Below are positions 1 to 8,759 of a DNA stretch of 64,000 bases, piece by piece (the first letter of the stretch is position 1; each line of letters opens with the position of its first letter). The stretch lies in NCBI RefSeq assembly GCF_038039535.1, contig NZ_JBBPHP010000020.1, positions 1 to 64,000 of the forward strand, given 5' to 3'. Origin of the DNA: Catalinimonas sp038039535. Its GTDB lineage: Bacteria > Bacteroidota > Bacteroidia > Cytophagales > Cyclobacteriaceae. Below the pieces are notes generated by a model. It was not told the DNA's origin and made no database searches. It saw nothing but the letters and a program-made list of their open reading frames with translations. The position numbers and the translations under genes are program-made.

Positions 1-362
1 AATATGGAATACGAAGTAAAGCATACATTCTTGGAAAAGTTATAGCTATTTGTATTGTTTTTATCTTAGAATTCCAGACGACTTCCGGAGGAAAGTTGAT
101 TTTCCACATGTTCGGGGCACTGGCAGAATTTGAAAGGAATCTTATTAGGGAAAGAACCAATGCTGGATTACTTTCTGCCAGAGCCCGTGGCAGACTCGGT
201 GGTCGTCCTGCTGCCCTGGATAAAAAGAAGCAAAAGCTTTTGGTGAAAACCTATCATGATAAGGAACTAAGCATTACCGAGATCCTGGAGATGTTCCATA
301 TCTCTAAGTCTACCCTTTACAAGATCGTTCGTGAAAATCCACCTGAAAAGAAAACCTCATGA
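1..362 (+). pseudogene. Serine recombinase (resolvase/invertase) C-terminal part
   Basis: From about base 75 the + frame encodes the C-terminal part of a resolvase/invertase-type serine recombinase. It has the end of the catalytic domain (QTTSGGKLIFHMFGALAEF), the long E helix beginning ERNLIRERT, an RGRLGGRP linker and a helix-turn-helix ending SKSTLYKIV. The catalytic serine and most of the N-terminal domain are absent. The frame stays open to base 3, but the residues before QTTSGG do not look like the family, so the gene is probably 5'-truncated by rearrangement at about base 70. A short internal TTG start at 96 is possible but would give no active enzyme. Family assignment is firm; truncation is inference because the window edge is close. 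Confidence 0.7.
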
Positions 363-400
363 TTATCACTTACTTGGAACGACATCATAACGAAAAGAAC

Positions 401-645
401 ATGCATCGCTTCTATCGTCTCTCCCCCTCTCCAACTCTATTCGGCCAGTATGCCCTCATAAGGGTATGGGGCAGATGCAGTGACAAACCTAGCTTTGCAA
501 ACGAGGGCAGCGCAAAGAAGATTGGTTTGAACAAGTAGATCAGGCTCATCAGGCTGCTGAGAAACTTAGGGCTCAGAAGTGTATGAAGGGGTATCAGATG
601 AGACTCTTTCGTTATAGCTTTGAGATAGCTAACCACAAACAATAA
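401..645 (+). pseudogene. WGR-domain protein, frameshifted
   Basis: The frame opening at ATG 401 reads MHRFYRLSPSPTLFG, then ALIRVWGRC. This is the N-terminal half of a WGR domain (aromatic-rich strand, LFG, then the WGR triad). It stops at 536. The second half continues in another frame, reading EDWFEQVDQAHQAAEKLRAQ and then KGYQ, and ends at the stop 643-645. Joined, the two halves give a protein of about 80 residues, the usual size of stand-alone WGR proteins. The shift lies between about 485 and 517. WGR domains bind nucleic acid and occur in PARPs and in small plasmid or island proteins. No slippery heptamer is obvious, so decay is more likely than programmed frameshifting. Confidence 0.6.
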
Positions 646-698
646 ATTATCTTAAATCTGGAATGATTCAAACTCATTTAGCTAAAACGCTTTAAATA

Positions 699-3600
699 TT
701 ATCTGATATAATCAAATGCTGCCCAATAATATGGAGAAGGATATTTTTTTTTAACTTTAATACGTGCAGCCTCCATAGCCTCTTCTATTGTAAGTTTAGA
801 CTCAAATAGTTCATCGTAAAAGCTTACCATAAATTCTTTTGTGACTTTATCATCAACTTTCCATAATGACAGGATGAGGTGTTCCACTCCAGCCAGTTTA
901 AATGCTCTTTGTAAGCCAAAAATACCATCACTCATAGTATTATCTCCGATGCCTGTTTCGCAGGCTGATAAAACAACAAGCTTTGTACTGGAAAGATCTA
1001 AACTTGCAATTTCATTAGCTGTCAAAATACCATCTTCTTTTTGATTAAAACTTTCACCTTTTTCCCAAAAGAAATTTGCCCCGGAAAAAACAATACCCGC
1101 CCTGTTCATTGGATCTTCATTCATTTTTTGTATGCCCATCCCATATAGATCTGTAGCAAAGAACTCATCTTCTTTTACCTCTTCTAGAAAAAAGGCGTGT
1201 GTTGAGATATGCAGAATATCCCTAGCATTCTGCACGTCAGATAGAAAATTCTCTTCATCTGCATTTTCTTCCATATAGATATGAGAAGATATCTGGTAAT
1301 GCTTTAATTGTTCCGAAATTTGGGTGATTTCGTCTTTTGTCCCGGGAAGATTTTGAAATAAACCACTTTGATAGCGTTCAGTGTTTTGATCTTGTCTAGA
1401 AGCATACGAGTTTAAAGAATTAAAATTGTCCGTTGAATAATTCATGCCTCCAAAAAGTGAGGCAGTTTCAATAGATTCTTCCTTAAATTCTTTGGTGAGA
1501 TATTTAGTATTATTCAACCTGACCAGTTGATATTCATCTGAAAGGAAGTTGCTATTGGTATCATATGGAAGTGCTGAAAAAGATATTGCATGTAGTAGTC
1601 CTGTGGGAGCATAGAAAACTTTTTTTATGCCATCTAAGTATTTTTCAAAAGGTTGCCAGATTAAGTCTGATAAGATTTTGCCTTGTTCGGTATACAAAAT
1701 ATGGGCCTTTTCTTCATCAGTAGTATTAGCAGCCGCATTGAATAAAGTCTTTAGCTTCGTCTCTTCAAATAAATCAATGTATAAAGGATATTTTTTGTCT
1801 TTACGAATCAGTAAGGCTGCGTATTGCAAAGAGGTACTATCATCCATTGGAAATGGTTTAAAGGAAATAAATTCAATTGCAGCTTCATGAGCAGATAGAC
1901 TATTTTGTATTGATTGCCAGTTAATTTCTTGTTTCTGGCTTGCTACCAAAATATCAGCCTTTCCTTTATCTATTAACTCTCTTTCATAGGCACTTGCATA
2001 ATCCTGAAGAGAGTCTTTATTCAGCCTGGTATTTACATCTTTGAGTAGCTCGTTTGTACTTAACCATTTTTGCAATAATGTTTTATACTGTTGATCCTGG
2101 CTGACGGAGGCATTCTTTCTTATCGTAGTAATTGAATTTAGGCCCAGTTCCTTAATAAGAAGGGTGTAATCGTAACTTAATGCAGTGGAAGAGGGATGAT
2201 CTTTATGCCGTGTGGCAGTATAATAATAAATGTTGTGCTTATACGGATTAATTTGATCTAAATAGTGTAGCCTATTTTGCTCAGTAAAGTAAAGCATAGC
2301 ATTAAAAATACTCTGCTCTGTGGCCTTTAAAGCAGTTGACATAGCTTCATCAGCATCCTCAAATTTATTGTTTACAAGATAACATAAGCCTAGGGAAGAA
2401 GCATAGTATGAGCGGATTTCGTCATTGCCATCCGTATGATCCAGATCACTAAGTGCTTTTTTGAATAATTCCTCTGCCTTTTTAAAATTATGGACGGAGT
2501 AGTATGCACTACCTAATTGGTAATTGATGCTGGATAAACGCAATTGATCTGTAGCCACATCCCGCATATGATGACTATATTTTTTCATTATTGTTAAAAA
2601 GCTATCATAATCACCAATTTCGTAAAGGCAGGAGGCATAAGATGCAATATGCTGAAAGTATTGATCCTTCTCCTCTAGCTCACTATGAGCAAATACACTT
2701 TCGTATAATTCTACTGCCGCTTGATATTTACCATCTAAAAAAAATAGATCTGCTTTAGTAAGCTTGTAATCTGAGGTTTGATCAAACGTCAGATTATCCA
2801 ATAAAAGTAAGCATTCTTCAAAATCACCTAATGACATATTTATTGAATATATAAGAGTAATAAAGCTTTGATAATAAGGGTTTTGGGTCTTGCCTTCCTG
2901 TTCTATTTGATGGATGATAGCAGTTGCCTCTTTTCTAGCGGTATAGCGCATTTCAGCTATCTGCATTTGAGATATTTCTAAAAATTTTGTGTTCAAAAAC
3001 TCATCACTGAGCGAACCATACATTTGCATATTTATGTCACCGATTTGTTCAGATTGTTGTAATGCGGCCTGATAGTTTGTTGCTTCCTGTTCTATGAGCG
3101 TTAAGCTTGATACAGCAATTTGATAATACATTTCAAACATACTCTCATTTTCAAGTTGATTGCTTTCAATGATTTCTTTTACAGTTTTATAGACTGATTT
3201 TGCACCTTCTTCCCTATGATTTTCCTTATAAAAAGAAGCCAAAACTACTTGAAGCTGTAAATATGTGGAAAGTTGATCAGAAGAAAACTGATTACCTGGC
3301 TCATATTCGTCTACAAACTTTTCACAGATCTTAACAAGGTCCAGTAAAAAGGAGTGGCATTGGTCTTGTGTTTGAGTCTGACAAAAATACTCTTGATATT
3401 CAAAAGTAGCTAGAAAAAAACTTGACCACCTCGACTCATACTGCTGAAAAGCTGGGGCTAAAGTAAAATCTTTTAGTGTTTGATATACCTCACCGGCTGC
3501 TTTATTGTCATTTATATTTATATAACAATTCAGCTGGTAATATAGGCTTTGGAATATATGATTAATAAATACCTCAGTATATATTCCATCCGGAGTAAGG

Positions 3601-3797
3601 CTATTGATAAGTTTAGGGATGAGCGTAGAATATGAATTAGCTGCTGCCTGATAGTTTTCCACGAGATACAATTGATTGGCTCGGCTAATTTCAGGGTAGA
3701 TTCTATTGTTGTCTTCAATGGTTTGGGAAAAAGCAAGAGTGGAAATTAATAAGAAAATTAATAACACAAACTCTTTTAAAGGTTTGAAAAAAGTCAT
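699..3797 (-). CDS. Secreted TPR-CHAT domain protein (caspase-like)
   Basis: This 1032-residue protein starts with a signal peptide (about 1-24, ending LAFSQ). About 600 residues of helical TPR-type repeats follow, with units such as FKKAEELFKKAL and FEDADEAMSTAL. The C-terminal third is a CHAT domain, a peptidase fold related to caspases and separase. The expected dyad is visible: His867 in HISTHA and Cys946 in LSACETG, followed by GIFGLQRAF and the end sequence YYWAAFDYIR, so the domain looks catalytically intact. The gene is divergent from the FecR-like/CHASE2 pair, whose first start is 68 bp away, so the two transcripts share a promoter region. Substrate is unknown; the signal peptide places it outside the cytoplasm. 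Confidence 0.85.
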   Translation of the reverse strand: MTFFKPLKEFVLLIFLLISTLAFSQTIEDNNRIYPEISRANQLYLVENYQAAANSYSTLIPKLINSLTPDGIYTEVFINHIFQSLYYQLNCYININDNKAAGEVYQTLKDFTLAPAFQQYESRWSSFFLATFEYQEYFCQTQTQDQCHSFLLDLVKICEKFVDEYEPGNQFSSDQLSTYLQLQVVLASFYKENHREEGAKSVYKTVKEIIESNQLENESMFEMYYQIAVSSLTLIEQEATNYQAALQQSEQIGDINMQMYGSLSDEFLNTKFLEISQMQIAEMRYTARKEATAIIHQIEQEGKTQNPYYQSFITLIYSINMSLGDFEECLLLLDNLTFDQTSDYKLTKADLFFLDGKYQAAVELYESVFAHSELEEKDQYFQHIASYASCLYEIGDYDSFLTIMKKYSHHMRDVATDQLRLSSINYQLGSAYYSVHNFKKAEELFKKALSDLDHTDGNDEIRSYYASSLGLCYLVNNKFEDADEAMSTALKATEQSIFNAMLYFTEQNRLHYLDQINPYKHNIYYYTATRHKDHPSSTALSYDYTLLIKELGLNSITTIRKNASVSQDQQYKTLLQKWLSTNELLKDVNTRLNKDSLQDYASAYERELIDKGKADILVASQKQEINWQSIQNSLSAHEAAIEFISFKPFPMDDSTSLQYAALLIRKDKKYPLYIDLFEETKLKTLFNAAANTTDEEKAHILYTEQGKILSDLIWQPFEKYLDGIKKVFYAPTGLLHAISFSALPYDTNSNFLSDEYQLVRLNNTKYLTKEFKEESIETASLFGGMNYSTDNFNSLNSYASRQDQNTERYQSGLFQNLPGTKDEITQISEQLKHYQISSHIYMEENADEENFLSDVQNARDILHISTHAFFLEEVKEDEFFATDLYGMGIQKMNEDPMNRAGIVFSGANFFWEKGESFNQKEDGILTANEIASLDLSSTKLVVLSACETGIGDNTMSDGIFGLQRAFKLAGVEHLILSLWKVDDKVTKEFMVSFYDELFESKLTIEEAMEAARIKVKKKYPSPYYWAAFDYIR

Positions 3798-3865
3798 ATT
3801 ATGGATGTTGTGACAAGGATAAATGTAATAACATTAAAAGTTAATATTTCTTTTCAAAAGATATC

Positions 3866-4654
3866 ATGTCAAAAACAGTTTTATTACTTGCCTCTCTTTT
3901 GCTCTCATTCATAAATGCAGATATATCTGATGAAACTTTCTATGTTTTACATGTAAAAGGAGAAATAACACTCAAAAGCACCAATAAACTGTTAGAAACC
4001 GGTGATGAGTTTTCGGGTAACCCGGAAGTGATTTACAGTAGTGATCATGATATAGCCGTATTATTAAGTAATAAGCGCGGTAGAATGGTCTTGTTTAAGA
4101 ACCAATCTGAGAAGACAGAGGGAGAGCTCAGGTATTTTGTAAGCGCTAATATTTTACCGGTTAGTGAGTATAGTGGGACCAGAGCAATGGAGAAAACGAA
4201 GTATACGTATCTGGTTTTTGATGAAAAAAATGAGCTACTGTTTCCTAAAAGGATAAAGATTTCATTTGTTCCATCTGATGGCGTTTCTTACTACTTCATT
4301 ACTTATAAGTATCAGGGAAAATCTTTTAGGAAAAAAATAGAAGTTGAAAAAAATGGGTTTATAATCCTCACAAAGGATGTATTCAAATCTGATGGTTCAT
4401 ATCTTGATCCCAGAATAATCAGTGAACAAGAACTTAAATTTTATAAAGCCTCTACAGAAAAAGACCTAAGCATCAATGGGATTGACCTGTACTTTTTATT
4501 TCGTGAATCTTTAGAAGAAGAAGTACAAGTTTATAAGCAGTTTCTTGAAAAGCAAAATAAGTCTGAAGAAGACATTAAAGCGGCTTTGAAAAGTCATTTT
4601 GAGGAAACATATGGCACTCTAGATGATACCTTTGTTAATCAGACTATAAGATGA
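3866..4654 (+). CDS. Secreted FecR-like beta-domain protein, function unknown
   Basis: This 262-residue protein has a signal peptide of about 18 residues. The next 90 residues have the pattern of FecR-type beta domains: a V-x-G-E-I strand, a spaced LETGDEF turn, and an AVLLSNKRGRMVL strand pair. The C-terminal 100 residues are charged and probably helical. There is no transmembrane helix after the signal. It overlaps the following CHASE2-like gene by 4 bp (ATGA), so the two are translationally coupled, and it is divergent from the TPR-CHAT gene. FecR-like, CHASE2 and CHAT domains tend to co-occur in sensory proteins of cyanobacteria and Bacteroidota, which suggests it is the periplasmic partner of the sensor downstream. 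The domain call is by pattern only. Confidence 0.6.
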   Translation: MSKTVLLLASLLLSFINADISDETFYVLHVKGEITLKSTNKLLETGDEFSGNPEVIYSSDHDIAVLLSNKRGRMVLFKNQSEKTEGELRYFVSANILPVSEYSGTRAMEKTKYTYLVFDEKNELLFPKRIKISFVPSDGVSYYFITYKYQGKSFRKKIEVEKNGFIILTKDVFKSDGSYLDPRIISEQELKFYKASTEKDLSINGIDLYFLFRESLEEEVQVYKQFLEKQNKSEEDIKAALKSHFEETYGTLDDTFVNQTIR

Positions 4655-5838
4655 AAAAAAGACTACTCTTTTCTTTTTTTAATGCGTTGATAGCAATCTT
4701 CATATTTTTCTTAATACAAAAGATTTATTTATTACCCACTAATGACAAAAATGTATTTACGAACAGCTTCATAACTAAGCATATAATCCTAAATAAGAAT
4801 ACAGGAATAAACAGTGATGAATTGTTATTTGTTAATACTAGTTTTGACAATATGTTGGTGGACAACTTTGATGAAAAGGGACTGCCCGTGGGTAATATTA
4901 ACATAACAGATAGGAAGGAATTACAATATTTTTTTGAGAGGGTTAAAAAAAGCGCAAAGCATAAGTATATCCTCTGTGATATATTTTTTGAGCACGCATC
5001 TCTATATGATGATTCATTGGAAGAAGCAATGAACATACCTCGTTTGATTATTCCTGAAGCAAAAAAAGGAGATGGTTTAATTTTCTCAAATAATAAGATT
5101 AAGAGAGGTCTAGCAGAAATTAAAACAACGGGAGGTCTTTTTTATAAATATAAATTGTTTTCACAGGAGACTAAACAAAGCTCTATACCCCTTAAAATGT
5201 ATGAAGAGTTAACAGGTGAATCTCTTGAAAAAGGTTATCTATGGAGTAGGCATGGGAATAATCTGATGTTTAATGATTTTATTCCAGATTACAGAGTTAC
5301 AAATTATGATCTATTGGAAGCAAAATCTTTTCTTCTTTTTAATCTGGGTGAGATCAATCTAACCAGTACAGAATTTTTTAACAGTGTTATCGATAATAGA
5401 ATAATTGTGATAGGGGATTTTTATTTAAATGATAATAAAAATACACTATTAGGTAATATTTCGGGTCCCTTATTATTAGTCAATGCTTATTATTCATTAG
5501 TGAAAGGGGATAATATCATATCTGTTTGGCTTATTATTTTCTTATTTCTAGTCTTCTGGGGATTTTCTTTTATAGCCGTTTACCCTCAAGATATACTGGA
5601 AATGAAAATAGGAAGAATACCATATTTTGGTATTCTCTTGCACGTTTTTAGTTATGTATTGATCATGTCGCTGGTTTCATTCTTAGTCTATTTTATATTT
5701 GGAATAAATGTTAACCTAGCTTATATAGGGGCACTTTTTTTTATTGAGGATAAAGTATTGAACTTCAAATTTTATAGAGAAAAAATAAGTCAATTCTTTA
5801 AACAAGAATTTCTAAAATCTGGCTCATACTCAAAATAA
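4651..5838 (+). CDS. CHASE2-like membrane sensor protein without output domain
   Basis: In this 395-residue protein, one N-terminal transmembrane helix (about 8-26) precedes an extracytoplasmic region of about 260 residues. That region ends in the CHASE2-type block: NRIIVIGDFYL, then GNISGPLLLVNAYYSLV. Three hydrophobic segments follow (about 288-310, 325-348, 350-365) and a short basic tail. This is the usual CHASE2 layout, but no kinase, cyclase or CHAT domain is attached. It overlaps the FecR-like gene by 4 bp. The missing output suggests it signals through a separate partner; the divergent TPR-CHAT protein is the obvious candidate, as CHASE2 and CHAT are fused in some cyanobacterial proteins. 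The CHASE2 call rests on motif shape, not a search. Confidence 0.65.
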   Translation: MKKRLLFSFFNALIAIFIFFLIQKIYLLPTNDKNVFTNSFITKHIILNKNTGINSDELLFVNTSFDNMLVDNFDEKGLPVGNINITDRKELQYFFERVKKSAKHKYILCDIFFEHASLYDDSLEEAMNIPRLIIPEAKKGDGLIFSNNKIKRGLAEIKTTGGLFYKYKLFSQETKQSSIPLKMYEELTGESLEKGYLWSRHGNNLMFNDFIPDYRVTNYDLLEAKSFLLFNLGEINLTSTEFFNSVIDNRIIVIGDFYLNDNKNTLLGNISGPLLLVNAYYSLVKGDNIISVWLIIFLFLVFWGFSFIAVYPQDILEMKIGRIPYFGILLHVFSYVLIMSLVSFLVYFIFGINVNLAYIGALFFIEDKVLNFKFYREKISQFFKQEFLKSGSYSK

Positions 5839-5914
5839 TTGAAATTAGTTGAGCTATTTCAGAATATGCTTAATCGCTCATAAATAAAAACGTAGATGAT
5901 ACAATTAGCCCCTT

Positions 5915-6412
5915 CTATTTTTTAAACTCCCAGGTCATTTCTTCTTTGATAACTCCGATTTCAGTATGTTCCTTAAATAACCGCAGGTCAGTAGCCGAAG
6001 ACTCTAGGATCTGAAATTCAAGATCTTCTCGATAGCTAGTTAAAACAATTACTGTATTGTTGTTTTTATATTCCCAGGTGCCGCCAGTAGGTGGCAACAG
6101 GTCTGAAAAGATAACACTGCCGTAGCGATTTTCTTTTGCTTTTGATTCATAATGCTCATAAGTTCCGCCTTCGTAAAAAGCCAGATAAGTTTCCCAGCTT
6201 TCATTCCAGTTATCGGTACCCTTCTCTCGAATGAAAGGGGTACCACTGACATTCCCATCTTCGTCATAATATACAAATTCTGTCCTTACTAGCTCCCATT
6301 CATCAATTAGCTGAGACTGTGGGGTAGGTGCTTCTTCTTCTTTTTCTGAGCAGGATGGTATAGATAAAGTTAGAGTAAAAATGGTTAATAAAGCGTAGAT
6401 CGTTTTTCTCAT
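5915..6412 (-). CDS. Lipocalin-like lipoprotein
   Basis: This 165-residue lipoprotein has a signal peptide with lipobox (LSIPSC) giving an N-terminal Cys at about 21. An acidic linker follows, then a compact beta-rich domain beginning LIDEWELVRTEF and containing a GTWEYKNNNTVIVLTS strand. The G/E-W-E-L start and G-T-W-x-Y repeat are typical of lipocalin-like domains of Bacteroidota lipoproteins. An IS5-family element begins only 23 bp upstream of the start codon, so the native promoter has been displaced. Any expression now depends on sequence within, or readthrough from, the element, whose transposase points the same way. Ligand unknown. Confidence 0.65.
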   Translation of the reverse strand: MRKTIYALLTIFTLTLSIPSCSEKEEEAPTPQSQLIDEWELVRTEFVYYDEDGNVSGTPFIREKGTDNWNESWETYLAFYEGGTYEHYESKAKENRYGSVIFSDLLPPTGGTWEYKNNNTVIVLTSYREDLEFQILESSATDLRLFKEHTEIGVIKEEMTWEFKK

Positions 6413-6448
6413 TACAATGAAGTTAATATAACTAAGAAGCTGTTTGAG

Positions 6449-6835
6449 TTAAATTTTGTTGACTAATCGTCTGATATTAGCAATGGTTATGAAAGCATTA
6501 GCATTCTCTGTTTTCCTCTCATAATCTTTAGAACATCTCCTATTATTAGCAGTCCATGCAATTGACCTTTCCACTATCCACCTTCCCTGATGAATATCTA
6601 CTTTTCCTTTCCTAGCGATAGGAACAGAAGGAATGCATACTTCTATAGAGTAATTTTCTTTCATTTTCCTGGAAAAAGTTCCACCAAAGGTTCCATCAGC
6701 ATATACTTTTTCAAGATGGCTTAACAGGATATTGTCTTCACCAAAACTTTCCCATCTTTTAGCAGCAGTGACTCCATCATAACAATTGGCCGCTACCACG
6801 AAGCTTTCCAACAAACAGCCTAAAGTATCTACCAC
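6449..6835 (-). CDS. IS5-family transposase, second frame (orfB)
   Basis: This 128-residue frame overlaps orfA by 7 bp. It carries the C-terminal half of the catalytic domain: VVDTLG with the second block, KVYADGTFGG with the catalytic Asp region, and RWIVERSIAW with the catalytic Glu. The frame is open upstream of the GTG at 6835, so it need not start there. It is more likely expressed as a fusion with orfA by -1 frameshifting. It ends 13 bp inside the left inverted repeat boundary. Confidence 0.85.
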   Translation of the reverse strand: MVDTLGCLLESFVVAANCYDGVTAAKRWESFGEDNILLSHLEKVYADGTFGGTFSRKMKENYSIEVCIPSVPIARKGKVDIHQGRWIVERSIAWTANNRRCSKDYERKTENANAFITIANIRRLVNKI

Positions 6836-7245
6836 AAAAAATCGTTTACGTCCGTTCCACGGTGGCCCTTTATAAGCTTGCCTCCGTCTACCCCTATATC
6901 TTCAGTACTAGAACTACTATTCTTACTTGTTTGGCTATCAACAATTGCTACTGTAGGCTGAGCCTTTTTACCTTGCTTTTCCCGGTAATCTACTACTAAA
7001 CATGCACTTATGTTCTTCAAAGTGCCATTAACCACCCACTTTCTGTAGTACCAGTAGACCGTTTGCCAAGGTGGAAAATCTCCTGGTAAATCTCGCCAGA
7101 CACATCCATTCTTGGTCACATAGAAAATAGCATTTACTATCTCTTTAAGCTCCCATTTACTGCTCCTTTGTACAGTAATGATTTTTTCTATAGTTTGCCA
7201 TCCACGGGCAGAAATATCAGAGGTGTATTTTTTGTTTCGCATCAA
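6829..7245 (-). CDS. IS5-family transposase, first frame (orfA)
   Basis: This 138-residue frame carries the N-terminal half of an IS5-type DDE transposase. It has a helix-turn-helix region with the block NGCVWRDLPGDFPPWQTVYW, which is diagnostic of the family, and the first catalytic Asp in AIVDSQTSKN. After GGKLIKG the frame leaves the family consensus and stops, while the second frame continues with GRKRFFVVDTLG. A -1 shift near the run AAAGGGC (6865-6871, - strand) would fuse the two, the usual arrangement in frameshifting IS5 relatives. Whether the shift is programmed or a mutation cannot be decided from one copy. Confidence 0.85.
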   Translation of the reverse strand: MMRNKKYTSDISARGWQTIEKIITVQRSSKWELKEIVNAIFYVTKNGCVWRDLPGDFPPWQTVYWYYRKWVVNGTLKNISACLVVDYREKQGKKAQPTVAIVDSQTSKNSSSSTEDIGVDGGKLIKGHRGTDVNDFLW

Positions 7246-7313
7246 ATAATATACTCTCTGCTCTGCCTTTTTATTCTCTCATTAATTCAAACAGCTTCTA
7301 AAATAATGTGTTC

Positions 7314-8522
7314 TTAACTACAAATATATGTGTACTCCTTAATGCTTGATATTTCTCCACGGAATAAATAAACACTGTTTATAAGCCTGTTGGTATCATC
7401 AAAAGTGTATTTATAATGACGAAGAATATATGAAGACTGGCCATCATCTTCGAACCATTCCGTTTCTTCCTCAATAAGATTATCCTTATTGTCATAGGTA
7501 TATGTAGTAATTGATTCTAATTCAAATTTGCTTCCTATTGGAACATAAGAATAACTTTCACGCTTATCTATTTTACCATTGGCATTAAAAAACCTGAGTT
7601 CTTTGCCTGTTTCCAGTCTGCCGCCACTATACTTTCTTTGGAATAAACTGTCTTCGTAAACACAGCCTCCCCATTTCCCTATGATGGTAAGTTGATCGGG
7701 AAGCTGACTTTTGTCAAGGTAGAACTTATCGGTAGTGGTATGAATAGTATTATAAAGCTTATACTCTCTACAGAAAAAAACCAAATACCCATCTTCATCA
7801 TAAACCTGTTCTCTGGAAGAGTAATTATCAGAAAAACCAGGAGGATTACTTTCTAAGGAATGATAAGTTTCCAGGTTCTGGTCATTATATTCCCAGGTTT
7901 CGTTCCAGTATCCGTTTCCAAAAAAAGTATCTGACACTCCTTTCTTTTCTATCATATTTCCGTTAGCATCATAAGCATAATCAAAGGTTGTAATATCCGG
8001 ACTGCTACTATCAGGATCTTCTGTTTCTATCTCTCTGATTAATACATTATCCTGATCATATATATATTCTGAATGATATGAAAGGCTTATTTTATCGCGA
8101 AATACATAAAAGGTACTATCAATATAAAGACGGTTCTGATCATCATATGTGAAGGTAATCATATTGATAATCGTTGAATCTTCCTCTTCAAATTTGTATT
8201 CTATTTCTTTTCTTTCAAACCGAGAGTCCTCAAACACTGTAATCTTTATATCTATTACCTGATCAGCACTTCCGTTAGCTTTTGTAGAGTCATAGTCAAA
8301 CAAATAACATTTTCCTGTTAATAATTCGGGGTGCAATAAAGGAGAAAGCTCCTCCTCAGGATTTGTATAACTACCTTTTCCATATGTATTATCCTTAGGA
8401 GTATCCTTAATGATATCATTGGAAATATCATCCTCCTGCTCATCTTCAAACAATTCACAACTTGTAATCAGAGAAAAAAAGAAAACAGATAGAATAAGAT
8501 TAAGTAGCTTGATTCTGCTCAA
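7314..8522 (-). CDS. Lipoprotein with YD-type repeats
   Basis: This 402-residue lipoprotein has a signal peptide with lipobox LITSC (Cys at about 22) followed by a very acidic linker. The body contains repeated Y-D units such as FTYDDQNRLYID, YIYDQDNVLIREI, YAYDANGNMIEKK, YTYDNKDNLIEEE and YTFDDTNRLINSV. These resemble the repeats of Rhs/YD proteins but are spread over a short surface lipoprotein with no toxin domain. A segment reading NGYWNETWEYNDQN echoes one in the lipocalin-like lipoprotein across the IS element (NWNESWETYL). Probably surface-exposed; ligand unknown. Such lipoproteins are common and poorly characterised in Cytophagales. Confidence 0.7.
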   Translation of the reverse strand: MSRIKLLNLILSVFFFSLITSCELFEDEQEDDISNDIIKDTPKDNTYGKGSYTNPEEELSPLLHPELLTGKCYLFDYDSTKANGSADQVIDIKITVFEDSRFERKEIEYKFEEEDSTIINMITFTYDDQNRLYIDSTFYVFRDKISLSYHSEYIYDQDNVLIREIETEDPDSSSPDITTFDYAYDANGNMIEKKGVSDTFFGNGYWNETWEYNDQNLETYHSLESNPPGFSDNYSSREQVYDEDGYLVFFCREYKLYNTIHTTTDKFYLDKSQLPDQLTIIGKWGGCVYEDSLFQRKYSGGRLETGKELRFFNANGKIDKRESYSYVPIGSKFELESITTYTYDNKDNLIEEETEWFEDDGQSSYILRHYKYTFDDTNRLINSVYLFRGEISSIKEYTYICS

Positions 8523-8759
8523 AAGGTATCTGAGGTAATTATACTTTATCAGTTAATTTTAAGAATAAATTTATATAAAACCAAGCAATTTCTTTATATG
8601 TTGGTCTTTCAAAGCATGCAGATTTGTTCAATAACACCCTTATATGTTAAGGAGTTTGAATAATCTATAATGGTGTAGGTATAGTGTATAAAATCTGATT
8701 AGCGGTTTAATGAATAGTCGTTCTTAAGTGGTGAAACCCATTGAAAAACTGAGATACTA

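Larger units (their letters stand above)
6436..7298 (-). mobile_element. IS5-family insertion sequence, 863 bp
   Basis: Terminal inverted repeats GAAGCTGTTTGARTTAA (16/17 match) lie at 6436-6452 and 7282-7298. They are flanked by a 3-bp target duplication TAA at 6433-6435 and 7299-7301. Inside are two overlapping transposase frames on the - strand. TAA fits the TNA-type targets of several IS5 subgroups. The intact ends, matching duplication and open frames indicate a recent insertion. It separates the lipocalin-like lipoprotein from its upstream region. Confidence 0.9.

Noticed and set aside
412..642. 76-codon - strand frame
   Set aside because: It is the antisense of the frameshifted WGR gene, which explains its length.
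5915..8522. Toxin-immunity or Rhs system suggested by YD repeats
   Set aside because: The repeats are on a small lipoprotein with no toxin tip and no immunity gene.
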